Source of the DNA: Corynebacterium sp.
GTDB lineage: Bacteria > Actinomycetota > Actinomycetes > Mycobacteriales > Mycobacteriaceae
Reading direction: 5' to 3'
Length of the DNA: 64,000 nt
NCBI RefSeq assembly: GCF_030532965.1
Contig: NZ_JAUNKC010000001.1
Location: 186,001 to 250,000, forward strand
Both the position numbers and the translations under genes were made by a program. The notes beneath the pieces are model-generated. The model ran no database searches and was not told the DNA's origin. It saw only the letters and a list, made by a program, of their open reading frames with translations. Shown here piece after piece: positions 1 through 10,792 of this stretch (position 1 is the stretch's first letter; the number at the start of each line of letters is the position of its first letter).

Positions 1-307
1 TTGAAGTACTCATGGCCGCTACAATAATCACAAAACAGTAACGATTGCAAAGTGAAACCTATAAGCTGGGCTTTTTTTAATCCAATCTAGCAATCACGCT
101 ACAGTTTTTGGCTAATTATCATTAGACCAAACATGACCCCATTACACCAAATTCTCTATATAGTTTTACCGGCCAATTTGAATGAAAAGATTTTCATCTA
201 CGGCACTAAACCGAGGAAATCAGTGAAGATTTTTTAATAAGATTAACTAATAACAAATGAACCACAGCCGCCACGAGACCAGTCGTAGCAACTGCGGTTG
301 ATAGGAC
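1..307. other. AT-rich non-coding region downstream of rpf2
   Basis: I see no gene here. The stretch is AT-rich, with several T and A runs, and lies downstream of the minus-strand rpf2 gene. Apart from the hairpin at 260-299 I recognise no defined element. In C. glutamicum relatives ksgA lies beyond this point, but it is not inside the window. Confidence 0.6.
260..299 (-). terminator. Hairpin after rpf2
   Basis: On the minus strand an 8-bp stem (arms at 292-299 and 260-267, one G-U pair) encloses a second imperfect stem and is followed by T-rich sequence. It starts about 8 nt after the rpf2 stop codon, as expected of a terminator. Confidence 0.5.
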
Positions 308-1495
<1,188 letters not shown>

Positions 1496-1620
1496 TTATA
1501 ACAATACGGCAACATTTTAAGCTTGTCCACTATAAGGGCTGCTCAGATGCTATGTTTCTGGACATTTTCGCAGCTCGATGGGATATACATCACAAGAAAC
1601 AGCTTAAAATCGCATTTATG

Positions 1621-2472
1621 TCATTCATTATTCTCTGCTAATTGATATACCCGACGGAAGTTTTGGTTAAGCTGCGTAGCCAGCTCCGTTACCGCCATCC
1701 CCCGCTCCTTAGCGATACACAGCGCGGTATAGCCAATGAATTGCGGCTCATTACGCCCGCCCCGGAACGGCTCCGGCGTCATATACGGCGCATCCGTCTC
1801 GATGAGAATCTGCTCAATCGGTGCCAATGCTGCGATCTCCCGCAATTCGGTATTGCGTTTGAAGGTGACGTTTCCGGCAAAGCTCAACACATATCCCCGA
1901 TCAAGCGCCATCCGCGCATACTGCATCGGGGAGGAAAAACAATGCAGGATGGTGTCGCGAGGCGTGGGGGCGTTGGCAAGCACGTCGAAAAGCTCTGCGT
2001 CCGCGTCCCGATTATGAATCATCAACGCCTTATCCGACTCAACCGCCAGATCGATGTGCCAGCGCAGCGCCTCTTCCTGCACACTAAGCGGTGCCGTCGT
2101 CTCGGGTGCGTGAGTAATCCAATAGGTATCCAGCCCGGTTTCGCCGATGGCAACGCACTTCGGGTCGGCCGCCATTTCGCGTAACCGGCGTCGTGCGGCA
2201 TCATCCAATTCGCCAGCCCGGGTCGGGTGGATAGCGCAGGCGGCCACCACCGCCGGGTGAGACTGGGCGGCGGCAAGCGCTAATTCCGCCTCCGCCAGGC
2301 CATCGCCAACGGTGCAGATATTGGTCACTCCGGCCGCTGCGGCACGCTCGACAATCGCCGCAACTTCCGCGGCAGAACGCGCCCCGCAGGAGGCTAAGTG
2401 CGTGTGGGCGTCGATAAGCTGCGGGATCGGCTGCGCGGCGCAGGGCGTTGGCCTGGGTTTTTTCTTCGCCAT
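1621..2472 (-). CDS. tatD: TatD-family metal-dependent DNase
   Basis: A 283-aa TIM-barrel metallohydrolase of the TatD/YcfH family. Family members are 3'-5' DNases linked to DNA repair and oxidative stress. Seen directly: the N-terminal metal motif DAHTHL (residues about 21-26), the GETGLD motif in the middle, LHCFSSP, and the C-terminal ETDAPYMTPEPFRG block. It starts one nucleotide after the metG stop codon, so the two are cotranscribed and probably translationally coupled, the usual metG-tatD-rpf arrangement in corynebacteria. The first ~15 residues (KKKPRPTP) are a basic extension. One copy of the CGTCGAAAAGC word lies inside the gene at 1983-1993. Confidence 0.93.
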   Translation of the reverse strand: MAKKKPRPTPCAAQPIPQLIDAHTHLASCGARSAAEVAAIVERAAAAGVTNICTVGDGLAEAELALAAAQSHPAVVAACAIHPTRAGELDDAARRRLREMAADPKCVAIGETGLDTYWITHAPETTAPLSVQEEALRWHIDLAVESDKALMIHNRDADAELFDVLANAPTPRDTILHCFSSPMQYARMALDRGYVLSFAGNVTFKRNTELREIAALAPIEQILIETDAPYMTPEPFRGGRNEPQFIGYTALCIAKERGMAVTELATQLNQNFRRVYQLAENNE

Positions 2473-2473
2473 G

Positions 2474-4306
2474 TTACTGCTTTTCGACGGGGGCCCAGGC
2501 GGGTCCGGTCTCCGCCAATTCCGGATCTAACTTGGCAATCAGCGGCTTCGGCTTGGTCAATTCCACACCGGGGACCATCTCGATCCGCCGCCACACCGCC
2601 TGCTGATCGGCGTAGTCACCCATGATCACCGGATAGCTCGCGCCCTGTTCGGGCAGTCCCACACCCACCGGTTCCGTTGGCATGTCGTCGGTCACCTCAA
2701 CCACCTGCGGCTTGGCGGCCCACACCCCGGCTCGGCCCAAGGTTTCGTGCACCGACTGGGCGATATGCGGCAGATACGGGGTAAGCAGCACGTTAATATC
2801 GGAGACTACCTGCAACGCAGTCCACAAAACGGTCGCTAACCGGTCACGCTGCGTTTCATCCTTGGCCAACTTCCACGGCTCTTGCTCCGCGATATAGGCA
2901 TTAGCCTCCCCTACCACGTGCATCGCCTTGGTGATTCCTTCTTTGAAACGCGACTGTTCTAACGCCTGCCCCACCGTGTCAAAAGCATCGGCGGCGGTTG
3001 CAAGGATCGCCTTGTCGGCGTCGACAAGCTCGCCGGGGGTCGGAACCATCCCGAAATTCTTATGGGCCATGGACACCGTGCGGTTAATCAAATTGCCCCA
3101 ACCATTGGCCAGTTCATTATTAACCCGGCGGACGAACTCATCCCAGGTGAAATCCGTGTCGTTATTCTCCGGGCCCGCCGTCGCGATGAAATACCGCAGC
3201 GGATCGGGGCCAAATTCAGCCAAGAAATCCTTCACATAAATCACCACGCCCTTGGACGAGGAGAATTTAGAACCGGACATGGTCAAAAACTCGGAGGAGA
3301 CGACCTCGGTCGGCAGATTCAATTCGCCATACGCGCGAACCTCGCCACCCTTAGCGCCTTTACCCTGGTAGCCCAGCAATTCCGCTGGCCAAATCTGCGA
3401 GTGGAAGGTGATATTATCCTTGCCCATGAAATAGAAGGAACGAGCGCTAGGGTCGGTCCACCACTTCTTCCAGGCTTCGGGCTCACCGACCCGGAATGCC
3501 CATTCGATCGAGGCAGACAAATAGCCGATCACCGCATCGAACCAAACATAGAGTTTCTTCGATGGGTTTTCCTCCCAGCCTTCCACCGGAATCGGAATGC
3601 CCCAGTCAATATCCCGTGACATCGCGCGCGGCCGCAAATCTTCCAGCAGATTGAGGGAGAACTTCAGCACATTAGGCCGCCAATCTTCCCGGCCCTGCAG
3701 CCACTGCGCCAGCGCATCCGCGAGGGCGGGCAGATCAAGCAGGAAGTGTTCAGTTTCAATGAACTTGGGGGTTTCGCCATTGATCTTGGACACCGGATTG
3801 ATCAAATCTGCCGGATCTAACTGATTGCCGCAATTATCGCACTGGTCGCCCCGGGCACCGTCCGCACCGCAGATCGGGCAGGTTCCTTCGATATACCGGT
3901 CCGGCAATGTTCGCCCCGTCGACGGCGAAACTGCACCAAAGGTGGTTTCCTTGATCATGTAGCCGTTGTCGTACAGTCCCTTGAACAGTTCCTGAACCAC
4001 CGCGTAGTGATTGCGGGTGGTGGTGCGGGTGAAAAGATCGTATGACAAACCCAAACCGGCTAGATCTTCAACGATCTGTCGGTTGTAACGGTCGGCGAGT
4101 TCTTTGACAGAAACGCCCTCCTTGTCAGCCTGCACCAGAAGCGGCGTGCCGTGCTCATCTGTGCCGGAAACCATCAAGACGTTTGCGCCTGACATTCGCT
4201 GGTAACGAGCGAAAACATCCGATGGAACACCGAAACCCGCCACATGTCCGATGTGGCGGGGGCCATTGGCGTATGGCCAAGCAACAGAGACAAGCACATT
4301 ATTCAT
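2474..4306 (-). CDS. metG: Methionyl-tRNA synthetase
   Basis: Charges tRNA-Met with methionine in the cytoplasm; 610 aa. The class I HIGH signature is seen in [10 protein letters not shown] (about residue 15-25), and the KMSKS-type loop is seen as [10 protein letters not shown] near residue 345. A zinc knuckle with two CxxC pairs ([18 protein letters not shown], near residue 142-160) identifies the four-cysteine MetRS type. No C-terminal tRNA-binding EMAP domain is present, as usual for actinobacterial MetRS. It lies 14 bp after rsmI and 1 nt before tatD on the same strand. The last codons carry a CGTCGAAAAGC word (2479-2489) immediately before the stop. Confidence 0.97.
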   Translation of the reverse strand: MNNVLVSVAWPYANGPRHIGHVAGFGVPSDVFARYQRMSGANVLMVSGTDEHGTPLLVQADKEGVSVKELADRYNRQIVEDLAGLGLSYDLFTRTTTRNHYAVVQELFKGLYDNGYMIKETTFGAVSPSTGRTLPDRYIEGTCPICGADGARGDQCDNCGNQLDPADLINPVSKINGETPKFIETEHFLLDLPALADALAQWLQGREDWRPNVLKFSLNLLEDLRPRAMSRDIDWGIPIPVEGWEENPSKKLYVWFDAVIGYLSASIEWAFRVGEPEAWKKWWTDPSARSFYFMGKDNITFHSQIWPAELLGYQGKGAKGGEVRAYGELNLPTEVVSSEFLTMSGSKFSSSKGVVIYVKDFLAEFGPDPLRYFIATAGPENNDTDFTWDEFVRRVNNELANGWGNLINRTVSMAHKNFGMVPTPGELVDADKAILATAADAFDTVGQALEQSRFKEGITKAMHVVGEANAYIAEQEPWKLAKDETQRDRLATVLWTALQVVSDINVLLTPYLPHIAQSVHETLGRAGVWAAKPQVVEVTDDMPTEPVGVGLPEQGASYPVIMGDYADQQAVWRRIEMVPGVELTKPKPLIAKLDPELAETGPAWAPVEKQ

Positions 4307-4320
4307 GGTTTATTACCTTA

Positions 4321-5166
4321 TCAGTGTGACTCCAAAACAGCGTTGTAGAGTTCTTTCTTGCTCACCCCATGGGTTTGCGCCAACTCCGCGCACACGGTTT
4401 TCAACCGCTCCCCTTCTGCGACTCGGGCGTTGGCTTCGGCGACCAGATCGAACACGTCAACCGCCTTTTTTCGATCCACTCCCGCGATCACACAGGTGAT
4501 CTCCCCCTTGAGCCCATCCGCCGCCCACGCCGCCAATTCCCCTAATGGGCCACGCTTTACCTCTTCAAATTTCTTGGTTAATTCCCGCGCCACCGCAGCT
4601 AACCGCTCCGGGCCTAGAATATCGGCAGCCTCGGCCAAGGTGTCTGCAATACGGTGCGGCGACTCGAAGAAACACACCGCGCGTTCCTCCGTTTTCAACG
4701 ACTCCAACCACGCCCGGCGTGCCCCGGACTTGCGCGGCGCGAAACCGTCGAAGGCGAATTTCCCCACCGCTAAACCCGATAAGGCGATCGCGGTGGGAAC
4801 AGCTGAGGGCCCGGGGAAACAGGTCACCGGGATGCCTGCGTCGTGGGCGGCTTGCACCAACGGGAAGCCGGGGTCGGAGACGATCGGCATTCCGGCGTCA
4901 GTGATGACCGCGACGCTGGCGTGCTTCGCGTGCTCTATGAGCTGCGCTACCCGCCCTTGCTCGTTGTGGTCGAAATTGCTCACCACTTTACCTTTGATGG
5001 TCACGCCCAGTGCCTGCGCCAGATTGCGGGTGCGGCGGGTATCTTCGGCCGCGATGAAATCCGCCTGCGCCAGAGCCTGGGCCAATCGGGGGCTAGCGTC
5101 GGCAATATTGCCCAGTGGGGTTGCCACAATAATGATGCCCACCGGCAAGGGTTCTAATTCGTGCAT
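4321..5166 (-). CDS. rsmI: 16S rRNA 2'-O-ribose C1402 methyltransferase
   Basis: RsmI family SAM-dependent methyltransferase, 281 aa; known members methylate the ribose of C1402 in the decoding centre of 16S rRNA. The tetrapyrrole-methylase fold is shown by GIIIVATPLGNIADASPR at the N-terminus, AAEDTRRTRNL (about residue 40-50), the ITDAGMPIVSDPGFPLV stretch, FPGPSAVPTAIALSGL and FFESPHRI. The gene lies between betP (33 bp upstream) and metG (14 bp downstream) on the same strand, the order I recall from C. glutamicum. The ATG start leaves only a short leader before the fold begins. Confidence 0.95.
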   Translation of the reverse strand: MHELEPLPVGIIIVATPLGNIADASPRLAQALAQADFIAAEDTRRTRNLAQALGVTIKGKVVSNFDHNEQGRVAQLIEHAKHASVAVITDAGMPIVSDPGFPLVQAAHDAGIPVTCFPGPSAVPTAIALSGLAVGKFAFDGFAPRKSGARRAWLESLKTEERAVCFFESPHRIADTLAEAADILGPERLAAVARELTKKFEEVKRGPLGELAAWAADGLKGEITCVIAGVDRKKAVDVFDLVAEANARVAEGERLKTVCAELAQTHGVSKKELYNAVLESH

Positions 5167-5187
5167 GGTTATAGTGTGGCACGGTGG

Positions 5188-5231
5188 CGTCGAAAAGCTT
5201 AGCCTTTCACCCGTTTTTTCGCTTTTCGACG
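5188..5231. repeat. Inverted pair of the 11-mer at the 3' end of betP
   Basis: The word CGTCGAAAAGC (5188-5198) faces its exact reverse complement (5221-5231) across 22 nt, so an 11-bp hairpin can form that straddles the betP stop codon. There is no U-run behind it on the minus strand, so it is a weak candidate for a classical terminator. It resembles the inverted pairs of uptake sequences found at gene ends in other bacteria. Confidence 0.7.
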
Positions 5232-6959
5232 TTCCTCGATCCGGCGTCGCCGCTCATGATCTAAGTGGATACGGCGCTCGCGGGCCAATTTCGCGGCGAA
5301 CCGTTGCTGCTCGCGGTAGTCGAGATAGATCTCATCGTTGCGTAGATCGCCTACGATGGCGAACATCAAAACGAAAATCACGACGAGGAACGGTGAGGCG
5401 GCGATGATCGTGATGTTTTGCAGATTACTTAAGACATCGTCGCCGCCGCTGATCAGCATCGTCATACCGATTAGCGCAACGATAATGCCCCAGCCTGCGG
5501 AAATGTACTTGTTGGCGTCGGTTTGTCCGCTTTGGCTCATCGAGCCCATGACGGTGGAGGCCGAATCCGCGGAGGTGATGAAGAACGTCGCCAGCAGAAC
5601 CACTGCCAGAACACCCACGATCTGACCGCCAGGGAAAGTATGCAACAGGGCAAAGAGTTGATCTTGAGCCACGCCTTCACCCCAAATGGACTTATCGGCC
5701 TGATCCAGGTGAATCGCGGTGCCGCCGAAGATGGCGAACCACACCACGCTCACCGCAGATGGAACCAGCATCACGCCGAAGAGGAATTCCTTGATGGTGC
5801 GACCGCGGGAGATCCGGGCCAAGAACATGCCGACGAATGGGCTCCACGAAATCCACCACGCCCAATAGAAGATCGTCCAACTGCCCAGCCAATCGCCAGC
5901 AGTACCGTCAGCCGACTCGGCGGTACGGCCCACCATTTCGAAGAAATTGGAGAGATACGCGCCGATGGAACCGGGAATGAAATTCAAAATGGTGACCGTT
6001 GGGCCCAACACGAAAACGAAGATCGCCAACAAGGCGGCAAGCAGCATATTCGCATTAGAGACGTATTGGATTCCCTTGCCCACCCCGGACATGGCGGACA
6101 AGAGGTAGCACAGTGTCAGGACCGAGACGATCATGATGATCGTCGACATCGAAGGGTTAGACACGAGCCCAGCGGCACGCAACCCCGCGCTGATCTGGGT
6201 CGCGCCCACCCCTAGGGAACAGGCGGTACCGAAGATCGTGGCAATGATCGCCAAAATGTCGATGATCCGACCCGGCCACCCCTTGGCGCCGTATTCCCCG
6301 ATAAGCGGGATAAACGCCGAACTTAGAAGCTGCCGCCTGCCGAGCCGGAACGTCGAATAGGCGATCGCCAAGCCGAAAATTCCGTAAATCGCCCACGGGT
6401 GCAACGTCCAGTGCAGCAAGGTGGAGCTCATTGCTTTGCCCACGTCCTGCGGGTCGTAGCCCGGTACGCCGGAACGGTAATGGTTCAGCGGCTCCGCCAC
6501 CCCATAAAACATCAAGCCGATGCCCATGCCTGCTGCGAACATCATCGCGATCCAGCTGACCGTCGAAAACTCTGGTGCTTCGTCTTTTCGACCCAACTTG
6601 ATCTGCCCGAAATTACTTAAGGCAATCACGATGGCGAAAACCAAGAAAACCGTCGTGCAGAAAACGAAGGCCCAGCCGAAATTACCGATCACAAAACTCA
6701 ATGCACCCGCCGAGAATTCTGAGAAGCTACCAGGCGCCAACAAACCCCACGCAACGATGGCAATGACGATGATAAAAGTCGGGATGACCACCTTAAAGTC
6801 GATCCGCGCCTCGGAATCCTCGCCTTCGAAAACGATCTCGGGTTCCGCGGGCACCTCGACTGGCGGTGACTCCAACATCTCAGCCAATTGCTGGGTCGCA
6901 GTTACCTCAGTTTTCTCCGTCGAAACAGGTGTATCCGGTGAGTTTATTGATTCGGTCAT
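5199..6959 (-). CDS. betP: Glycine betaine transporter BetP (BCCT family)
   Basis: Sodium-coupled, osmotically activated betaine importer of the inner membrane, 586 aa. Seen: an acidic N-terminal domain (about residues 1-50, many Glu), about 12 membrane segments, the glycine-rich [16 protein letters not shown] stretch, the tryptophan-rich [14 protein letters not shown] segment that forms the betaine box and a sodium site in the characterised BetP, and [11 protein letters not shown]. The last ~45 residues are strongly basic (from [10 protein letters not shown] to the end), matching the osmosensing tail of C. glutamicum BetP. It is divergent from pmt with 227 bp between them. In C. glutamicum betP is controlled by MtrAB; I cannot define a binding site here, although a TTAACGTTAA palindrome sits in the leader near 7017. 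Confidence 0.95.
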   Translation of the reverse strand: MTESINSPDTPVSTEKTEVTATQQLAEMLESPPVEVPAEPEIVFEGEDSEARIDFKVVIPTFIIVIAIVAWGLLAPGSFSEFSAGALSFVIGNFGWAFVFCTTVFLVFAIVIALSNFGQIKLGRKDEAPEFSTVSWIAMMFAAGMGIGLMFYGVAEPLNHYRSGVPGYDPQDVGKAMSSTLLHWTLHPWAIYGIFGLAIAYSTFRLGRRQLLSSAFIPLIGEYGAKGWPGRIIDILAIIATIFGTACSLGVGATQISAGLRAAGLVSNPSMSTIIMIVSVLTLCYLLSAMSGVGKGIQYVSNANMLLAALLAIFVFVLGPTVTILNFIPGSIGAYLSNFFEMVGRTAESADGTAGDWLGSWTIFYWAWWISWSPFVGMFLARISRGRTIKEFLFGVMLVPSAVSVVWFAIFGGTAIHLDQADKSIWGEGVAQDQLFALLHTFPGGQIVGVLAVVLLATFFITSADSASTVMGSMSQSGQTDANKYISAGWGIIVALIGMTMLISGGDDVLSNLQNITIIAASPFLVVIFVLMFAIVGDLRNDEIYLDYREQQRFAAKLARERRIHLDHERRRRIEERRKAKKRVKG

Positions 6960-7182
6960 AAATCCACCGTGCGTGAGAACCTCGCAAAATTCAACAGGAA
7001 AAACCTATTGAAACCTTAACGTTAACCACAATGACCACCAATAGCAGAACCGACACCGCCACCTATTTCCAGGTCACAACACCGAAACGTGCAATATAAG
7101 AAAACTGAATTACAAACAGGTAACAATTCCACCCTATTAGGGGAATCACCCGTGCGAGACGACAAAGCCGACCCGCGCCCCC

Positions 7183-7198
7183 TACAATGGCACAAGTG
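7183..7198 (+). promoter_or_regulatory. -10 box overlapping the pmt start; possible leaderless GTG
   Basis: TACAAT at 7183-7188 fits the corynebacterial -10 consensus TANNNT and overlaps the ATG at 7187. A GTG codon in the same frame begins at 7196, 7 nt downstream, where transcription would start. If this -10 is used, the mRNA is leaderless and translation starts at GTG 7196, shortening Pmt by three residues. Confidence 0.4.
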
Positions 7199-8755
7199 AC
7201 ACTCTCCACCACGAACACCGGAACATTCGCCAAACCTGCCGTTCCCGCCACCCCCAAAACCCTCAGGTGGACAAAACACGACACCCACACGTTCACCCTG
7301 ATCGGTTTATGGGCACTTGTCACCCGGTTCGCCTGGCTCAATTCCGCCAGCGCCCAAGGCACCCCCATCTTCGACGAAAAACACTACGTGCCCCAAGCTT
7401 GGGACATGGTGCAAAGCTGGATCAATCCCCTAATAGGCGGGATTGAATCCAACCCGGGCTACGGGTTGGTGGTGCACCCACCGCTCGCGAAACAAATAGA
7501 AGCACTCGGCGAACTGGTCTTTGGTTATACCCCACTCGGCTGGCGATTCATGGCCGCGCTTTTTGGTTCCGCCACGATCCTCCTCATCATGGGGCTGGCC
7601 CGGCAGATCAGTGGTTCCACCACGGTGGCGACCTTCGCTGGCCTATTAGGGCTTTTCGACGGCGTCCTGCTAATCGCATCCCGCTACGGAATGCTGGATA
7701 TTTTCCAAACATTCTTCATAGTCGCGGCCGCCTACTGCCTTATTAGGGATTTTAACCAGCTGCACCACCGCCTCCATGATGCGTGGGAGGCCGACAACCT
7801 CGGCACAAGCCCGTATGGCCCCCGTTTCGGTTTCCGTTGGTGGCGCTTCGCTGCGGGGATAAGCCTCGGGTTAGCACTATCCGTAAAGTGGTCCGGGTTG
7901 TACTACATGGCGTTCTTCGGTGTTATGAGTGTGTTTTTCGACGCCTACCTGCGCCGCAAATACAACACCCCCCGCCCTATTAGGGGAATGTTGCTTCGCG
8001 ACGCCGTGACTGCTTTTGCCTCGATTGTTCTTCTTCCGCTTGCCGTGTACGCGTGGAGTTGGCGCGCGTGGTTCAGTTCGGAAACCGCCGTATATCGCCA
8101 CGCCGCGACAGATGGCACGATCGCCGCAGATTCCTGGCTGAGTGCGCTCCCCGATACACTCGCCAGCTGGCTCTACTACCATCAATCCGTATTAGAATTC
8201 CACGCCTCGCTCACCACGTCGGCAGGCCACGTTCACCCCTGGGATTCCAAACCGTGGACCTGGCTCGTTGCAGGTCGGCCCATTCTCTATTTCTCCGCCA
8301 CCGACATCGAATGCTACGCCGGGACTTGTCGACGCATGATCTACCTCTTCGGCACCCCGGCCATCTGGTGGTTGACTATTCCCGTCCTTATCTGGACCAC
8401 GTGGCACGTGATCTCCACGAAAAACATCCGAATGGCGATTCCCCTAATAGCGTTTGCTGCCGGTTTCCTCCCCTGGCTAATCGGATACGACCGCCAGATG
8501 TATTTCTTCTACGCCACCCCCCTGGTCCCGTTTACGATCATCATGATCGCCTACGTATTAGGAACCATGCTCGGACGGGGTCGGCTTGTTCATCTCCGGG
8601 TATTCCCCGCCCCGATTCACACCGGTTCTTTGGCAGTAGCAACCTATCTTGGCCTCGTTTTGGCAATGTTTGTGTATTTTTCCCCGATTCTTTACGGCTA
8701 TCCAGTCCCCGATTTCGTTTATGAATCTCTTATGTGGCTGCCGAGTTGGCGCTAA
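7187..8755 (+). CDS. pmt: Polyprenyl-phosphomannose-dependent protein O-mannosyltransferase
   Basis: GT39 family membrane enzyme, 522 aa, that transfers mannose from polyprenyl-phosphate-mannose to Ser/Thr of proteins exported by Sec. The first external loop has the expected acidic pair in TPIFDEKHYVPQAWD (Asp63-Glu64), known in this family as the catalytic site. About ten hydrophobic segments follow, with the typical central motifs KWSGLYY and HPWDSKPWTW. The gene sits divergent to betP as in C. glutamicum. It is unusually rich in the word CCCTAAT/ATTAGGG (7428, 7645, 7742, 7979, 8442), which forces rare codons such as CTA and ATA, and holds one CGTCGAAAAGC word (7651). For the start codon see the -10 box entry. 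Confidence 0.93.
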   Translation: MAQVTLSTTNTGTFAKPAVPATPKTLRWTKHDTHTFTLIGLWALVTRFAWLNSASAQGTPIFDEKHYVPQAWDMVQSWINPLIGGIESNPGYGLVVHPPLAKQIEALGELVFGYTPLGWRFMAALFGSATILLIMGLARQISGSTTVATFAGLLGLFDGVLLIASRYGMLDIFQTFFIVAAAYCLIRDFNQLHHRLHDAWEADNLGTSPYGPRFGFRWWRFAAGISLGLALSVKWSGLYYMAFFGVMSVFFDAYLRRKYNTPRPIRGMLLRDAVTAFASIVLLPLAVYAWSWRAWFSSETAVYRHAATDGTIAADSWLSALPDTLASWLYYHQSVLEFHASLTTSAGHVHPWDSKPWTWLVAGRPILYFSATDIECYAGTCRRMIYLFGTPAIWWLTIPVLIWTTWHVISTKNIRMAIPLIAFAAGFLPWLIGYDRQMYFFYATPLVPFTIIMIAYVLGTMLGRGRLVHLRVFPAPIHTGSLAVATYLGLVLAMFVYFSPILYGYPVPDFVYESLMWLPSWR

Positions 8756-8888
8756 CCCCATCTAATATTAGACTCACCGAACCACCCTATTGGTTCCCAA
8801 AAACGGAAAAATCGAACACAGCCTTTGAACTGCAAAAATTTCCAATTAAACTTCCCGGCACCCCTTGAAAACTGCAGTTCACAGGGCA

Positions 8889-8904
8889 TAGCGTTGAAGC
8901 TATG
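8889..8904 (+). promoter_or_regulatory. Possible leaderless promoter of the HNH gene
   Basis: TAGCGT at 8889-8894 fits TANNNT and ends 7 nt before the ATG at 8902. There is no Shine-Dalgarno sequence, which suggests a leaderless transcript. The -35 region is not obvious. Confidence 0.3.
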
Positions 8905-10092
8905 ACGACCACACCGATCCTCGATAGACTCGCCGCCATGGCACCGCTGGCCGCCGCGATGCTGCGAGAAATCAAATCGGCGGGTCTCGACAAAGCTGAG
9001 TTAGCCGCGAAGCTGGACATCACCACCGCCGAGGCAAGCCTGCGGATTGCCGTCGCAAAAGTTTTTGACGACGACGAGCTTCAGCTTGCTGAGGATCTTA
9101 AACTCAGCTTCGCCAAACTCCACACAATCTCCTCCACAACGAAGCGGCTATCCAATCCGGATGTCGATCCTCGAAACTATCGTCAAACCCTCATGCACGA
9201 CGCCTGCGGGAAAACTTGCGCCGAACTCAAACAGCAGATCAATGCCGAGATAAAGCAGCTTAACGACGGCCACAACCGGCCGCGTAAATCATGGTTACGG
9301 TACAGCTCCATCGCCGATGAAGACGGCATGAAATATCTCATCGCAAAGATACCAACCGTGATCGCCACCCGCCTTCAAGAATCCCTCACGCCCCAAGCGC
9401 GCCGGTTGGTCGTCGAAAAGCAAGCTGTCGACGAGGCAGAAGGGCACGCCAAAGCCCTTATCGAGCGTGCCCTCGGCCACTACGACATAACCACGCTAGA
9501 GGAACTCGGCCCCGGCGAAAATCCCGACAACCCACGCGACCTGCGGCAACGGCCCTGCTATCTCATTCCGCTGTTCGGCATTCAGGAAAACATCGACGGC
9601 ACGATCACCGACAGCAATGGAAGCATCATCGACATCCATGAACGCATGACCGAAACTCTTAATGAATACGGCTTCGCCGTCGCCATCTACAAAGACAAAA
9701 ACGGCCATCCCCGGCCGCAAAAAGCATTCGAAATTAAGCGGCTTGCCGACGCCGACGACCGCCTCATCAGCGTAGTCAGCCACCTTGTATGCCAAAATCC
9801 GCAGTGCACCGCCCCGGCGGTACGCTGCAATATCCACCACATCACCGCATTTTCGCAAGGCGGCACAACCACAAACGACAATCTGTGTCCGCTATGCCGC
9901 TACCACAACCTACGCAACGATGACGACCCCGACCACGTCCAACACGGGCGAGTAATCACCGACCCGGACACCGGAACAGTATGGTTCCGACACCCCGACG
10001 GCACCATCGCCCGTAATCTACACCCCGCAAATCAACGCAATGCACTAACGTACGCGCAACAGATATTCGGGATTTACGAAAGCGCGACGTGA
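8902..10092 (+). CDS. HNH endonuclease-domain protein (DUF222-like)
   Basis: A 396-aa protein of the common actinobacterial type that joins an N-terminal helical DUF222-like region to a C-terminal HNH nuclease. The C-terminus shows two zinc-type pairs around the nuclease core: CQNPQC, then CNIHHITAFSQGG, then NLCPLCRYHN (residues about 296-338), with the tandem His and final His of the motif present. These genes occur in several divergent copies per genome and are often strain-variable; their role is not established. The gene is flanked by regions rich in CCCTAAT but contains no copy itself, which may mean a different origin. The start is an ATG with a -10-like hexamer 7 nt upstream. Confidence 0.85.
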   Translation: MTTTPILDRLAAMAPLAAAMLREIKSAGLDKAELAAKLDITTAEASLRIAVAKVFDDDELQLAEDLKLSFAKLHTISSTTKRLSNPDVDPRNYRQTLMHDACGKTCAELKQQINAEIKQLNDGHNRPRKSWLRYSSIADEDGMKYLIAKIPTVIATRLQESLTPQARRLVVEKQAVDEAEGHAKALIERALGHYDITTLEELGPGENPDNPRDLRQRPCYLIPLFGIQENIDGTITDSNGSIIDIHERMTETLNEYGFAVAIYKDKNGHPRPQKAFEIKRLADADDRLISVVSHLVCQNPQCTAPAVRCNIHHITAFSQGGTTTNDNLCPLCRYHNLRNDDDPDHVQHGRVITDPDTGTVWFRHPDGTIARNLHPANQRNALTYAQQIFGIYESAT

Positions 10093-10100
10093 TATATACC

Positions 10101-10139
10101 CATGCCCTAATATCCCCGGTATCGGCCTATTAGGGCATG
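10101..10139. terminator. Bidirectional hairpin between convergent genes
   Basis: Perfect 12-bp stem: CATGCCCTAATA (10101-10112) and its complement (10128-10139), with a 15-nt loop. It lies between the HNH gene and the minus-strand zinc-finger gene and overlaps the stop codon of the latter. Both arms contain the regional CCCTAAT word. There is no long T-run on either side. Confidence 0.55.
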
Positions 10140-10792
10140 GGTGATGCGCCCAGCAGTAAAACATTAGAACGCACGGTTGCCCAACCACGCGCAGCAATCC
10201 ACGACCACGCAAGGGCGATGACGGAAAAGAGCAGCAACCCCAACCCTATTAGGGAATCCATCATGACCGTCCCAACAACCAAGTCGCGAACCTCGAAGCC
10301 GAGGCTAAACATCCACAAAGCCCCATACAGCGGCAAAACTCCACCCACGATGCGAGTCTGCCAGGCTGCAAATAGCAACCCGAATCCCAAAGCGCACCGC
10401 ATAGCTGCCGTCTCCACCACCAACTCTGCCAGCAGCGGATCAGAATCCGACACCCCAGAAACCCCTAATAAGTAGACAGCCCACAACATCCACAGCACAC
10501 CAACAATCGCCATTGCAACCCGCGATAAAGCAAGTCCTAAAGCACGGGCGCTGGCAGAGCTTCGCCACTCTGGCTCCACCCCAGCAATAATCACCTCTGA
10601 CAGATCCGGCGCTGGAACATCAGCTGCGACGTTGAAGGCAAGTTTTCGATTGACGATAGCCGCATTCTCTAAGAACGTTCGGCAACTCTCACATGCTTGA
10701 AGGTGAGTATCTATGATGTCGTCGTCAATTGTTGGACGCTCACCATCTAAACGAGCAGAAACCGCAGCTTGTATTTGTTCACAATTGATCAT
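10130..10792 (-). CDS. Zinc-finger (anti-sigma-like) membrane protein
   Basis: A 220-aa protein with an N-terminal zf-HC2 module: Cys4, then His30-x3-Cys34-x2-Cys37 (THLQACESC). This zinc-binding anti-sigma pattern is followed by four to five hydrophobic segments (about residues 75-215). Such proteins usually hold an ECF sigma factor at the membrane, but no sigma factor gene is adjacent, so a partner is not identified. I chose ATG 10792 rather than an upstream GTG because the zinc finger starts directly after it. The start overlaps the end of the doxX gene by 14 bp, implying one operon. The function is inferred from the motif only. Confidence 0.8.
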   Translation of the reverse strand: MINCEQIQAAVSARLDGERPTIDDDIIDTHLQACESCRTFLENAAIVNRKLAFNVAADVPAPDLSEVIIAGVEPEWRSSASARALGLALSRVAMAIVGVLWMLWAVYLLGVSGVSDSDPLLAELVVETAAMRCALGFGLLFAAWQTRIVGGVLPLYGALWMFSLGFEVRDLVVGTVMMDSLIGLGLLLFSVIALAWSWIAARGWATVRSNVLLLGASPMP

